Positions 35,874-46,913 of a DNA stretch of 64,000 nucleotides are shown piece by piece. Under the pieces are notes generated by a model. It was not told the origin of the DNA. It worked only from the letters and a program-made list of their open reading frames with translations, and did not search any database. Position 1 is the stretch's first letter, and each line of letters opens with the position of its first letter. Both the position numbers and the translations under genes were made by a program. The DNA is from Voacanga thouarsii. Taxonomy: Eukaryota; Streptophyta; Magnoliopsida; Gentianales; Apocynaceae. The stretch is taken from contig JANUWF010002057.1 in assembly GCA_026120185.1 (NCBI GenBank), forward strand, positions 930,001 through 994,000. The letters are read 5' to 3'.

Positions 35874-36057
35874 AGATGATTAATTCTACTAATAAAAGCT
35901 CTATCTCCAAGTTTGAGATATACCAATTGTCAGAGAATTGTTAAAAAATATTGTGAGAGAAAAGAAAAAGAAAAGTTTGAAGAAATTCTTATGCAAATAA
36001 TAGTTATAGATTTATTGTATGTAGATTTTATTTTAACACTGTCAAAATTTCATAACA
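35874..36057 (+). repeat. 5' LTR of copia copy A, right part
   Basis: It continues the LTR interrupted at 29684 and matches 40971-41166. Compared with the 3' LTR (TATA-like 'gctctataaatagagctc' at about 41006) it lacks about 16 bases that include the TATA box: 'aaagctctatctcc' here. The promoter of this copy is therefore doubly broken. Confidence 0.85.
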
Positions 36058-36162
36058 CGTTATCAGCACGAATCTCTGCCGTTACAAAAGCCAGAAGACT
36101 AAAGCACGAGTCTTTACCGTTATAAAAGCCAGAAGACTAAAGGTACGCATTTATTGATCCAT

Positions 36163-37217
36163 ATGGCTAACCTTACTAAACTTGAATTTGTAGCCTTTGA
36201 TATTTCTGAAAAAAATTATATGCCATGGGTTCACGATGCACAAATGCATCTAAATGTTGGAGGTTTTAGTGAAACTATTAAAGAAAAAAATAGTGCATCT
36301 GCACAACAAAAGGCCAAAACTTTGTTTTTATCCATTGTCATCTCGACGAAAATTTGAAAATAAAATATCTTACCGAAAAAGATCCATATATCTTGTAGGT
36401 AAATTTAAAAGAAATATTTGACCACCTGAAGATAGTTATACTACCAACTGCACGGTATGAATGGTTGCGCATGAGGTTGCAAGATTTTAAAACTGTAAAT
36501 GAATATAACTCCGTTATGTATAAAATTATATTTCAGTTAAAATTATACGGAGAAAAAATTACTGATGAAAATATATTGGAAAAGGCATTCTCCACCTTTC
36601 ATGCCTCGAATATTGTCCTGCAGCAACAATATCGAGACAAACGGTATACAAAATTTACTGATTTAATTACTGCCCTCCTTATTGCAGAGAAAAATAATGA
36701 GTTATTATTGAAAAATCATGAAACCAGACCAACTGACTCAACAGTACTCCCAGAAGTGAATGTTGTTGGCTCCAATAGAAGCCATGATAGTCGTAGTCGT
36801 AGCCTTGGTCGTGATTATAGTCGTGGATACGCTCGATATTTCGTTTATCATAGAAATAATTAAGTTGTCAAAAATACTGGCCACCTGAAGTGGGAAAGAA
36901 AAGATAATAAGGGAAAAGAAAAAGAAATGCAAGAAAATTATGAAGATAAGTGTTATAGATGTGGCATGAAAGGTCATTGATCACGTAACTGTCGTATAAC
37001 CAAGCATTTAGTGGAATTATATCTAGTTTCATTGAAAAAAAATAAAAATATTGAAGCAAATTTTTCTCAATATCTAGTGAATGATGCTGACGACGATAAT
37101 ATTGATCCAGAAGATCTTAACATCAACAATACCCATATGGATGTATCTGATTTTTTTGAACACTCAAATGATAGGATAGACCATTTAATTGGTGATGGCA
37201 ATGTCCAGAAGAACTAA
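36163..37217 (+). pseudogene. gag: Copia copy A gag
   Basis: It begins at the ATG at 36163 ('MANLTKLEFVAF'), aligned with the gag start of copy B. It contains the UBN2-type region ('YNSVMYKIIFQLKLYGEKI', 'EKAFSTFHASNIVLQQQYR') and a zinc knuckle C-x2-C-x4-H at 36955-36990, where the Trp after His is a TGA stop. It ends at 37217 with an acidic tail. Frameshifts occur near 36355 and a stop near 36860. Confidence 0.82.
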
Positions 37218-37279
37218 TGCTTCACTCTGATATTTTTGAATTTTTATTATATTCTATTTACATATAAATATTTTTGTTT

Positions 37280-40200
37280 AGATAGTTGTTATTAATGATG
37301 GTGTATGTATTATTGATAGTGAAACTACACACATCATACTCAAAAATAAGAAATATTTTTCTTATCTCAATATGGAAGAAATAAATATTTATATTATAAA
37401 TGGTAAAACAAATTTGATCGAAGGCTCCGAAATAGTTAGTATATTATTGCCTGAAAGAACAACAATTAATATTGATAAGCCACTATTTTTCTCAAAATCT
37501 GGAAGAAATTTATTGAGTTTTAAAGATATCCGCAGAAATGGGTATCATGTTAAAACAAATAAGAAAAATAGTATTGAGTATCTTTATATTACTCAAATTA
37601 ATTTGGGTAAGAAATCTGTATTAGAAAAACTACCATCTTTTTTTATTGGCCTATATTTTACAAAAAACGTACAATTAAAATTTATCATTTAGTAATTTAG
37701 AAGTTTACTGATCCTACTACTTTTAGCATTTGGCATAACAGGTTGGGTCATCCGAGATCTACCATGATGAGAAAAATAATTGAGAATACACATGGTCATC
37801 CATTAAAAAAAATATATATTGACATCAGAAAAATTTTCATGTGTTGCATGTTTCCTAAAAAAATTAATTATTAGACCATCACTAGTAAAAGTAGGAGCTG
37901 AATGTCCTATATTTCTTGAACGGATTCACGGAGATATTTGTGAACCTATTCATCCACCATGTGGATCGTTCAGATATTTTATGGTCTTAATTGATGCATC
38001 ATCCCGATGGTCACATGTGTGTTTATTATCTACTCGCAACCTGTCATTTGCAATATTACTTACTCAAATAATTAAATTACGAGTATAATTTTCTAACCAT
38101 CAAATTAAAAATATCTATTTGGATAATGCTGATGAATTTTCATCACATACTTTTTATGCATATTGCATGTCAATTGGGATTAATGTTGAGCATCCTGTAG
38201 CTCATGTTCATACATAAAATGGTCTTGTTGAATCTTTTATTAAAAGATTATAATTAATTATTAGATCATTATTAATGAAAACAAATCTCCCAACTTCTAC
38301 TTAGGGACATGCTATTTTACATACTGCGACACTTGTACGTATAAGGCCAACTAGTTATCATAAATTTTCTCTTTTGCAATTAGTTTTTGGTTCAGAACCA
38401 AATATTACTCATTTTAAAATTTTTTTGTGTGCTGTATATGTTCCACTTGTACCAAAACAAAGATGGGTCCTCAAAAAAGATATACATTGGATAAAATTCT
38501 CCCTTTATTTTCAGGTATGTTGAACCACTGACAGGAGATGTATTCATAACAAGATTTGTTAATTGTCATTTTGATGAATTATTATTCCCTAAATTAGAGG
38601 GAGAACATAAATAGCATAAGAAAGATCTTGCTTAGATAACAATATTAAATTATCTTGATCCGCGCACAAACGTGTATGAACTTGAAGTTTAAAAGATAAT
38701 TCATTTGCAAAACATTGCAAATCAAATTCCAAACGTTTTTGTTAACTCCAAAAGAGTAACAAAATCATATATTCCAACTATGAATACTCCTATTCGAATT
38801 GAAGTCCTAGCAGAACAAAAGATTATCCATATGGTTGCTGAGTCAAAAGCACGCCAAAAGCGTGGCCGACCTCTTGATTCTAAAGATAAAAATTCTCGAA
38901 AAAAAAAAGATGATTAAATGATCTAGGTGATCATATTGAAGAAAAGAATGATAATGACCAAGAGAGAACTGATGACAAAATAAAAGAACCAGAAATTGAT
39001 GAAAGTAATACTGAAATTTCTATCAATTATACCACTTTCAATAGAAGTTAGAATCGGATAGAAACAGTTATTGATAATATATTTGCATACAATATATCTA
39101 TTGATGTTACACAGGATAATCATGATCCTGAACTAATATTAGTTGACGAATGTTGACATAGAAAAGATTAGCTATAATGGAAAAATGCAATTCAATCGGA
39201 GTTAAATGCACTTACCAAACATAAATTTTTTGAACTTGCAGTCCGAACACTGGAAGGTGTAAAACCTGTTGGTTACAAATAGATATTTATGTGAAAGCGC
39301 AATGCAAATAATGAAATCGTACGATATAAAGTACAGTTAGTAACCCAAGGTTTTTCATAAAAACCTGATATTGATTATGATGAAACTTATTCTCCTATTG
39401 TTGATACTATTACACTTCGATATCTTATCAGTTTGGCAGTGCATGAAAAGGTAGATATGCACCCATTAGATGTTGTCACTGCTTACTTGTATGAAAATTT
39501 AGAAAATGATGTTTACATTAAAATCCCCGAAGAATTTCGCATGCCCGAAACATATAAACACTATTCTCGTAAAAATTACTCCATCAAGTTGAAAAAAATC
39601 ATTATATGGCCTGAAGTAATATGGGCGCATATAATTCAATCATCTTAGTGAATATTTATTAAAAGTAGAATTTAAAAATGATCAGGTATGTCCATGCATT
39701 TTTATTAATAAATCTGGTTCTAAATTTGTGATATTAGTTATATATATTGATGATGTTAATCTTATTAGGACTCCATAAGAATCTAAGAAACAATTCATTA
39801 TTTAAAAAGAGAATTCGAAATCAAGGATTTTGGTAAAACTAAATTTTATTTTGGTTTACAAATTGAACATCTGGAAAGTGGAACATTTATTCATCAATCA
39901 ACATATCCAGCAAAAGTTTTAAAAAGGTTTTATATGGATAAAGTACATCCATTGAGTATTCCAATGATCGTCCGATCATTATATGTGAATAAAGATTTTT
40001 TCCGACCTCAAGAAAATGATGAAGAACTCCTTGATCCTAAAGTACCATATCTCAATGCAATTGGTGCATTCTATTAATACACAACCTAATATTGTATTTG
40101 CTGTCAATTTATTAGCAAGATTTAGTTCTTCACCAACACGACGACATTGGAATAGAATTAAACAAGTCATTAAATATCTTCAAGGTACAATTGATTTCGG

Positions 40201-40752
40201 ATTATTCTATTTAAATAAAACCAACCCAACATTGATAGGTTATCCATATGCTGGTTATTTATCTGATCAACATAAAACACGTACTTAAATGGGCTATTTA
40301 TTTACATGTGAAAATACTGTTTTATCATGTCGTTCTACAAAACAATCTATAGCAGTTACTTATTCAAATCATGCTGAAATTATAGCCATTCATGAAGTAA
40401 GTCGAGAATGTGTATTATTAAGATCAGTTATTCATTATATCTAAGAAAGTTGTGGGTTATCATCTATAAGAGATATTCCAACTCCTCTTTATAAAGATAA
40501 TGTAGCTTGCATAGTGCAATTACGAGGAGGATATATTAAATGAGATCGGACAAAACATATTTTATTAAAATTCTTCTTTATCCATGAATTTCAGAAGAAA
40601 TGTGGAATTTATGTGTTACAAATTCGGTCATGTAACAACCTGTCAGATATTTTCACAAAGACTTTACCGACTGCAATATTTGAGAAATTGATATATAAAA
40701 TCGGTATGCATCGATTCAAAGATTTAAAGGGATTATTTCATCAGGGAGAGTA
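37280..40752 (+). pseudogene. pol: Copia copy A pol (protease, integrase, RT, RNase H)
   Basis: The domain order is complete. The protease block at about 37300-37330 has the catalytic triplet D-S-E instead of D-S-G. GAG-pre-integrase follows (37700-37760, 'IWHNRLGHP'-like). The integrase core (about 37980-38280) has its D, D and E positions recognisable among stops. RT covers 39290-39900, with 'YIDD' (about 39745) where copy B has YVDD. RNase H covers 40020-40640. The end 'FKDLKGLFHQGE' stops at 40752. Many stops and frameshifts are present. By position every domain is at a similar distance as in copy B. Confidence 0.82.
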
Positions 40753-40865
40753 ATAAACAGACATATAAAATAGTATACTATTTTTCCTTCACTAAATTTT
40801 TTTTTTCACTAAATTTTTATCTAATAAGGTTTTAACGAGACATATTTTTTATATAATGGATATTT

Positions 40866-40874
40866 AAGGGGAAG
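40866..40874 (+). promoter_or_regulatory. Polypurine tract of copia copy A
   Basis: 'aaggggaag' lies directly before the 3' LTR start TGTTATG. Confidence 0.75.
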
Positions 40875-41166
40875 TGTTATGAATTAGTAGAGAATCAACT
40901 AATTCTATTAATGGATATGGATATCCACCATTAAGAGTTAGTGGAGATACCACTAATACATATTAGTAAAAGATGATTACTTCTATTAATAAGAGCTCTA
41001 TAAATAGAGCTCTTCTCTAAATTTGAGATATACTAATTGTCAGAGAATTATTAGAGAATATTGTGAGAGAAAAGAAAGTGAGAAGTTTAAAGAAATTCTT
41101 GTGCAAATAATAATTAGAGATTTATTATGTATAAATTTTATTCTAACACTATCAAATTTTATAACA
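40875..41166 (+). repeat. 3' LTR of copia copy A
   Basis: 292 bases, TGTTA...TAACA. It includes a TATA-like 'ctataaatagagctc' near 41010. It resembles the LTRs of copy B in reverse complement. Confidence 0.9.
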
Positions 41167-41320
41167 CCAATTACACCGTGAGGTTAGTTTCAAAACTAGG
41201 AGTAGAGTGCGCTTGAGCCATAGGGAATAAAAATGTTCTTTTTGGCCAGCCTGTGAAAAGATAATACCAGACTTGGGTTGCCATTGGTTTAGGAATGGAC
41301 AATTGAACATGGGTCTCAGG
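41167..41320. other. Pre-insertion sequence between copy A and the hAT element
   Basis: About 150 bases of better-balanced composition than the flanks, bounded by the CCAAT and GTCTCAGG duplications. Both strands stay open in one frame over most of it, but I recognise no protein. It continues at 42849-42881 and beyond copy B at 48423. Confidence 0.5.
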
Positions 41321-41465
41321 TAGCAATGGCAACTGGGCCGGGCCGGGCCGGGCCGGGCCCGCTCGGCAAACCGAGCACTGTGCGTAGGTTCGGGCCTAGG
41401 GCCCGGGCCGGTCCGGTCCGGGCCAGGGGGTAAAATCCCTGGCCCGCCACGGGCCGGCCCCCGTG
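41321..41465. repeat. Left GC-rich subterminal array of the hAT element
   Basis: Repeated GGGCC / GGCCC words, including four tandem 'gggcc' at about 41336-41358, give a GC island in AT-rich sequence. The inverted counterpart lies at 42720-42848. Subterminal repeats in hAT elements are transposase binding sites, so this is the likely role. Long frames across it on the minus strand are composition artefacts. Confidence 0.8.
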
Positions 41466-41753
41466 AGAGGCCGTTACCCAACGTCTCTCTCTGGTTTTTT
41501 TTTAATTTGGTTATTTAATTTTTTTTTTGCAATTTAGCCCCTAAGATGGCTGAATTATTATTTTTTTTTTTTGCAAATTGGTCCCTAACCCCCAAAACTC
41601 TATAAATACCCCCCCAACTCAACCCAAAACTCATCAACACTCTCCAATTCTCTCAAACTCTCTCCAATCCTCTCTTATTTCCATTCATCTTTCTCTCATA
41701 ATCCTCAAATTTATTCATTTTCTCTACAAAAAGTATTAGAATAGAATTTATTT

Positions 41754-42454
41754 ATGAGAAGTATGTTTGAAAAATATAAAAAATATTATGAAGATATTCC
41801 TATTTTATATTGTTTGGCATTGTGTATGGATCCTAGAGTAAATATTATGAATATTTATATGAAACATTAGATTTTGATGAATCACAACCACTTAAACAAT
41901 GTATGATAAAAGATATAAAAGATAAAATAGCTAAAGCTTTATCTGGCATGCATAATTTGTATGAGTTTGAGTCTTCTTGTTCTAGTTCTCATAGTTTAAG
42001 TAGGCAAGCTTCATCATCTAGTAGTCACTTTCAACCTCCGCGAAAATCTACCTCATTAATTTCATCAGTATTTAATCCATGGGGTATTATGAAACATAAA
42101 AAAAGATCGACTACTACCTACAATGAGATGGCAATTTACGAGATGCAACCCTTGGTAGAAAATGAAGATCATCATTTTGATATTTGTGGTTGGTGGAAGG
42201 CCCATGTAAGTCAATACCCCATTTTATCTAAAATGACACGTGATCTTTTGACACCACCAATCTCTACAATGCTATCGGAAAGCGTCTTCAGTGAGAACGC
42301 TCGAACAATCAATGAAAGAAGATTTCGATTGGCTCCTCAAACTTTTGAGATGTTAATGTGTTGTAGTAGTTGGTTTGCAGCCGAAAATAGGACGGCTAAT
42401 TCGTGGATTATTGATGATGACTCAGATGATGAATGGGGTGAAGCAAGTAGTTAG
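41754..42454 (+). pseudogene. hAT transposase C-terminal part with dimerisation domain
   Basis: From the ATG at 41754 the frame encodes 'KYKKYYEDIPILYCLAL', then a frameshift near 41840 moves it into the frame that stays open to the TAG at 42452. That frame includes a Ser-rich linker (about 41970-42060) and a clear hAT dimerisation domain: 'YPILSKMTRDLLTPPISTM', then 'SESVFS', 'INERRFRL' and 'SSWFAAE', ending in an acidic tail 'DDDSDDEW'. The BED finger and the DDE catalytic core are absent, so this cannot be an active transposase. The product could at most dimerise. Confidence 0.87.
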
Positions 42455-42719
42455 TTTAGTATTTTTGTAATTAGGAATTTATGATAAGTAATATTATGTA
42501 TTTAATTTTATTTTTAGGATATTTATTATATTTTTAAATTTTAATCATTGTAATATTTTTAAGAGGTTTAGGCATCAAGTCTCCCTCTTATGTAATCTTT
42601 ATTTTATTAATTAATAAAATAGGTAGGGGTCCAAGCCAAACCCCCCACCACTTCAAGGTGACTTTTTTATAATTTTAAAAAATTATGTTAATTAAGAAAA
42701 AAAAAAAGGAATAAACCAC

Positions 42720-42848
42720 AGGACGGCCCGCAGGCTAAGGTCCCGGCCCGGACCGGCCCGCCCCTCTCCGGGACCGACCTACCCTCTAGGCGGGCCGGTC
42801 CTTGGGCCCGGCCCGAAACCGTGCGGGCCGGCCCAATTGCCATTGCTA
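42720..42848. repeat. Right GC-rich subterminal array of the hAT element
   Basis: GGCCC/GGGCC words in inverse orientation to the left array, ending in 'ggcccaattgccattgcta'. It forms an inverted repeat with 41321-41465. Confidence 0.8.
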
Positions 42849-42881
42849 GTCTCAGGAAGAAAGACTTCATTAATTAAAAAT

Positions 42882-43248
42882 TGTTATAAAATTAGGGTAG
42901 TGTTAGAATAAAATCTTCACACTACACACTAATAAAACTCTAACTATTTTGCACAAGAATTTCTTTTCAAACTTCTCTCTTTCTTTCTCTCACAATTCTT
43001 TCTCTAATCTTTCTTTCACTAATCTTTCTTTCACAAAATAATGGCGTATTACAAGCTTAGAGAATAGCTCTATTTATGGAGTTCTAATTAGTGGAATACA
43101 TCATGGCATACATCATCTTCCACTAATCTCAATTAGTGGTGTCTCCACTAAATGGTGGACATCCATAAAAATCTTCTCTAATAATTTACATAAATCCATA
43201 ATTAGTGGAGCCTCCACTAATTAATAGAGATTCCAATAATTCATAACA
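42882..43248 (-). repeat. 3' LTR of copia copy B
   Basis: 367 bases. It has an extra 12-base tandem copy ('atggcatacatc', about 43104) absent from the 5' LTR. Its TATA-like element carries a substitution ('ccataaatagag' on the minus strand). Confidence 0.95.
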
Positions 43249-43258
43249 CTCCCCCTTG
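43249..43258 (-). promoter_or_regulatory. Polypurine tract of copia copy B
   Basis: Minus strand AAGGGGGAG, directly before the 3' LTR. Confidence 0.85.
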
Positions 43259-43389
43259 GATGTCCATCCATTACATAAAGAATATGCCTCGTTAAAACCT
43301 TACTAGATAAAAACTCAGTGGGAAACAATCTAGTGAAGGAAAAAGAGTACACTATTCTATATGTCTGTTTATTACTCCCCCTGATGAGA

Positions 43390-43990
43390 TGATTCCTTTA
43401 AATCTTTAAACCGACGCATACCGATTTTATATCTCAACTTCTCAAATGTTGCAATCGGTAAAGTCTTCGTGAAAATATCTGCGAGGTTATCACATGACCG
43501 AATTTGTAGACATCAATTTCACCTTTCTTCTGGAGTTCATGAGTAAAGAAGAATTTTAGTGAAATATATTTTGTCCGATCTCCTTTAATATATCCTCCTC
43601 GTAATTGAGCGATGCAAGCTGCATTATCTTCATAAAGAGAAGTTGGAATATCTTTGATTGATGATAATCCACAACTTTCTCGGATATAATGAATCATGGA
43701 TCTTAGCCATACACATTCTCGACTTGCTTCATGAACGGCTATAATTTCAGCATGATTTGTAGAAGTAGCTGCTATAGATTGTTTCGTAGAACGCCATGAT
43801 ATAACAGTATTTCCACATGTAAATAGATAGCCCGTTTGAGAACGTGCTTTATGTGGATCAGATAAATAACCAACATCTGCATAACCTATCAATGTTGGGC
43901 TGGTTTTATTTGAATAAAATAATCCGAGATCAATTGTACCTTGGAGATATCGAATGACTTGTTTAATTCCATTTCAATGTCGTCGTGTTG
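43390..43990 (-). pseudogene. pol: Copia copy B RNase H and pol C-terminus
   Basis: Minus-strand frame 43434-43892 begins 'MIGYADVGYLSD' (family: G-Y-x-D-A-D-W/Y-x-x-x) and includes 'ISWRSTKQSIAATST', 'HAEIIAVHEASRECVWLR' and 'LYEDNAACIAQL'. The catalytic D, E and D positions are kept. Near 43490 a frameshift prevents the expected 'LADIFTKxLP' end from being read in the same frame; it reappears in another frame with its stop near 43385. Confidence 0.85.
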
Positions 43991-44008
43991 GTGAAGAACG
44001 AAATCTAG

Positions 44009-44960
44009 CTAATAAATTGACAGCAAAAGCAATATCAGGTCTGTATTATTAGCAAGATACATCGATACACCAATTGCACTGAGATATGGTACTTCAGGAC
44101 CAATGAGTTCTTCATCATTTTCTTGAGGTCGGAAAGGATCTTTATCCACATTTAATGATCGGACGATCATTGGAATACTCAATGGATGTGCTTTGTCCAT
44201 GTAAAATCGATGAATAAATGTTCCACTCTCTAGATGTTCAATTTGTAAACCACGGCAAAATTTGGTTTTACCAAAATCCTTGATTTCGAATTCTCTTTTT
44301 AAATAATCAATTGTTTTTTGGAGCTCTTCAGGAGTTCCAATAAGATTAATATCATCAACATATATAGCTAATATCACAAATTTAGAACCAAATTTCTTAA
44401 TAAAAACACATGGACATACCTGGTCATTTTTAAATCCCACTTTCAATAAATATTTACTAAGACGTGTGAACCGCATGCGCCCAAATTGCTTCAGGCCATA
44501 TAATGATTTTTGCAACTTGATGGAGTAATTTTCACGAGGATAATGTTTATATGCTTCAGGCATTTGAAATCCTTCAGGGATTTTTATGTAAACATCATTT
44601 TCTAAATTTCCATACAAGTAAGCAGTGACAACATCTAATAGGCACATATCTATCTTTTCATGTATTGCCAAACTGATAAGATATTGGAGTGTAATAGCAT
44701 CAACAACAGGAGAATAAGTTTCATCATAATCAATATCTGGTCTTTGTGAAAAACCTCGGGCTACTAATCGCGCTTTATATCGAACAATTTCATTCTTTTC
44801 ATTGCGCTTTCGCATAAATATCCATTTGTAGCCAACAGGTTTTACATCTTCTGGTGTTTGGACTGCAGGTCCAAAAACTTCACGTTTTGTTAGTGCATTT
44901 AACTCCGATTGAATCGCATCTTTCCATTGCAGCCAATCTTTTCTATGCCGACATTTATCA
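44009..44960 (-). pseudogene. pol: Copia copy B reverse transcriptase
   Basis: A 268-codon open block (44009-44815) plus an upstream piece. Landmarks: 'ARLVARGFSQRPDIDYDETYSPV', the 'DVVTAYLYGNL' segment with the first catalytic Asp, 'KSLYGLKQFGRM' and an intact YVDD near 44360. Compared with copy A it lacks about 11 residues just after 'ESGTFIH' (near 44200), an in-frame deletion in the connection region. The 'MRKRNEK' start is an internal Met of the polyprotein. Confidence 0.9.
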
Positions 44961-44989
44961 ACTGATATTGGTTCAGGATCATCATTATC

Positions 44990-46260
44990 CTATGTAACAT
45001 CAAGAGATATATTGTATGCAAATATATTATCAATAACAGTTTCTATCCGATTCCAACTTCTACCAGAAGTGGTATAATTGATAGAAATTTCAGTGTTACT
45101 TTCATCAACTTCTGGTTCTTTGTCATCAGTTCTCTCTTGATCTTTATCATTCTTTTCTTCAATATGATCTTCTGGATCATTTAATCCTCTTTTCTTTCGA
45201 GGATTTTTATCTTTAGAACCAAGAGGTCGGCCACGCTTCTGACGTGTTTTTGACTCAGCAGCTATAGGTATAATATTTTGTTCTGCTGGAACTTCAATTC
45301 GAATAGGAGCATTTATAGCTGGAATATGCGATTTTGTAACTCTTCTTGGAGTCAACAAAAGCGTCTGGCATTTGATTTGCAATGCTTTACAAATGAATTA
45401 TCTTTTGAACTTCAAGTTCACATGCGCTTGTGCGCGAATCAAGATAATTTAATGATGTTGTCCAAGTAAGATCATTTTTATGTTGTTTTTGTTCTCCCCC
45501 TAATTTAGGGAATAATGATTCATCAAAATGACAATCAGCAAATCTTGCCGTGAGTACATCTCCTGTCAGGGGTTCAACATACCTGATAATAGAGGGAGAA
45601 TCATATCCAACGTATATTCCCTTTCTTCTTTGAGGACCCATCTTTGTACGTTGGTTTGGTGCAATTGGAATATATACAGCACACCCAAAAATTCTTAAAT
45701 GAGCAATATTTGGTTCTGACCCAAAAGTCAATTGCAAAGGAGAGAATTTATGATAACTAGCTGGTCTTATACGTACAAGTGTTGCAGCATGTAGAATAGC
45801 ATATCCCCAGGCAGATGTTGGGAGATTTGTTTTCATTAATAATGGTCTAGCAATTAATTGTAATCGTTTAATCAAAGATTCAGCAAAACCATTTTGTGTG
45901 TGAACATGAGTTACAGGATGTTCAACATTAATCCCAATTGACATGCAATATGCATCAAAAGCATGTGATGAAAATTCACTAGCATTATCCAAACGGATAT
46001 TTTTAATGTGATGGTTAGGAAATTGTGCTCGTAATTTAATTATTTGAGCAAGTAATCTCGCAAACGCCAGGTTGCGAGTAGATAATAAACATACATATGA
46101 CCATCGTGATGATGCATCAATTAAGACCATAAAATATTTGAACGGTCCACATTGTGGATCAATAGGTCCACAAATATCTCCGTGAATCCGTTCGAGAAAT
46201 GTAGGACTTTCAACTCCTACTTTTACTGGTGATAGTTTAACAATTAATTTTCCTAGAGAA
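44990..46260 (-). pseudogene. pol: Copia copy B integrase
   Basis: The open block 45387-46130 contains the DD(35)E core: 'DASSRWSYVCLLSTRN' (first Asp), 'RLDNASEFSSHAFDAYC' (second Asp) and 'QNGFAESLIKRLQ' (Glu). The C-terminal 'RIFGCAVYIPIAP' and 'KGIYVGYDSPSI' regions follow. It continues at 44990-45382 in another frame with a basic 'RQKRGRPLGSKDKNPRKKR' AT-hook-like linker before RT. A frameshift near 45385 separates the two parts. Confidence 0.9.
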
Positions 46261-46269
46261 CATGCAGTA

Positions 46270-46860
46270 CATGCGAATTTTTTTATGTTAATATCCTTTT
46301 ATTTTTTAAAGGATGACCATATGTATTCTCAATGATTCTTCTCATCATGGTAGATCCCAGATGACCCAACCGGTCATGCCAAATTCTAAAAGTAATAGGA
46401 TCAGTAAATTTCTGGTTTACTAGATGATGAATTTCAATTGTACGTATTTTTACAAAATATAGGCCAGTAGAAAAAGACGGCAGTTTTTCTAATACAGATT
46501 TCTTACCCAAATGCATTTGAGTAATATAAAGATGCTCAATCCCATTTTCCTCATTTGTTTCAACATGATACCCATTTCTGTGGATATCTTTAAAACTCAA
46601 TAAATTTCTTATGGATTTTAAGGAAAATAGTGTCTTATCAATAATAATTGTTGTTCCTTTAGGCAACAATATACTAGCTTTTCCGGAGCCCTCAATCACA
46701 TTTGCACTACCGTTTATCGTATAAATATTTATTTCTCTCATTTTGAGATCAGAAAAATATTTCTCATTTTTTAGTATGGTGTGTGTAGTTCAACTATCAA
46801 TAATGCATACATCATCATTAACAACAGCTATCTAAACACAAATATATATATGCAAACGTA
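46270..46860 (-). pseudogene. pol: Copia copy B protease and GAG-pre-integrase
   Basis: Minus-strand frame 46283-46741 carries 'NLLSFKDIHRNGYHVE' and the zinc-binding 'WHDRLGHLGSTMMRRI' of the pre-integrase domain. Upstream, near 46785, the protease catalytic triplet reads D-S-stop where D-S-G is expected, followed by 'TTHTI'. The stop is a single-base change from GGA to TGA. Confidence 0.87.
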
Positions 46861-46913
46861 AATATTATTAGAATAGAATGAAAATGAAAATACAAAAATA
46901 TCAGGGTGAGGCT

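Larger units (their letters stand above)
29591..41166 (+). mobile_element. Ty1/copia element, copy A (plus strand)
   Basis: LTR ends TGTTA...TAACA, with a CCAAT duplication at 29586-29590 and 41167-41171. The 5' LTR is split by the Athila-like element (29685-35868). The internal region (36058-40874) encodes gag and pol in order, but with many stops. It is the same family as copy B (42882-48417): gag openings, protease region, integrase and RT align block by block. Copy A is clearly the older one. Without the nested element it would be about 5.4 kb. Confidence 0.9.
41321..42848 (+). mobile_element. hAT transposon, internal-deletion derivative
   Basis: Inverted ends TAGCAATGGCAACTGGGCCGG (left) and TAGCAATGGCAATTGGGCCGG (complement of the right end). 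The 8-base duplication GTCTCAGG flanks it (41313-41320 and 42849-42856). 1528 bases in all. It contains only the C-terminal part of the transposase. Ends, duplication length and dimerisation domain together identify the hAT superfamily. The ends show one mismatch in the first 20 bases, so it is comparatively young. Confidence 0.95.

Noticed and set aside
41152..41481. Minus-strand 109-codon frame rich in Pro/Gly/Arg
   Set aside because: It crosses the hAT end and its GC-rich array; the frame is an artefact of GGGCC words. The same applies to 42688-42870 on the minus strand.
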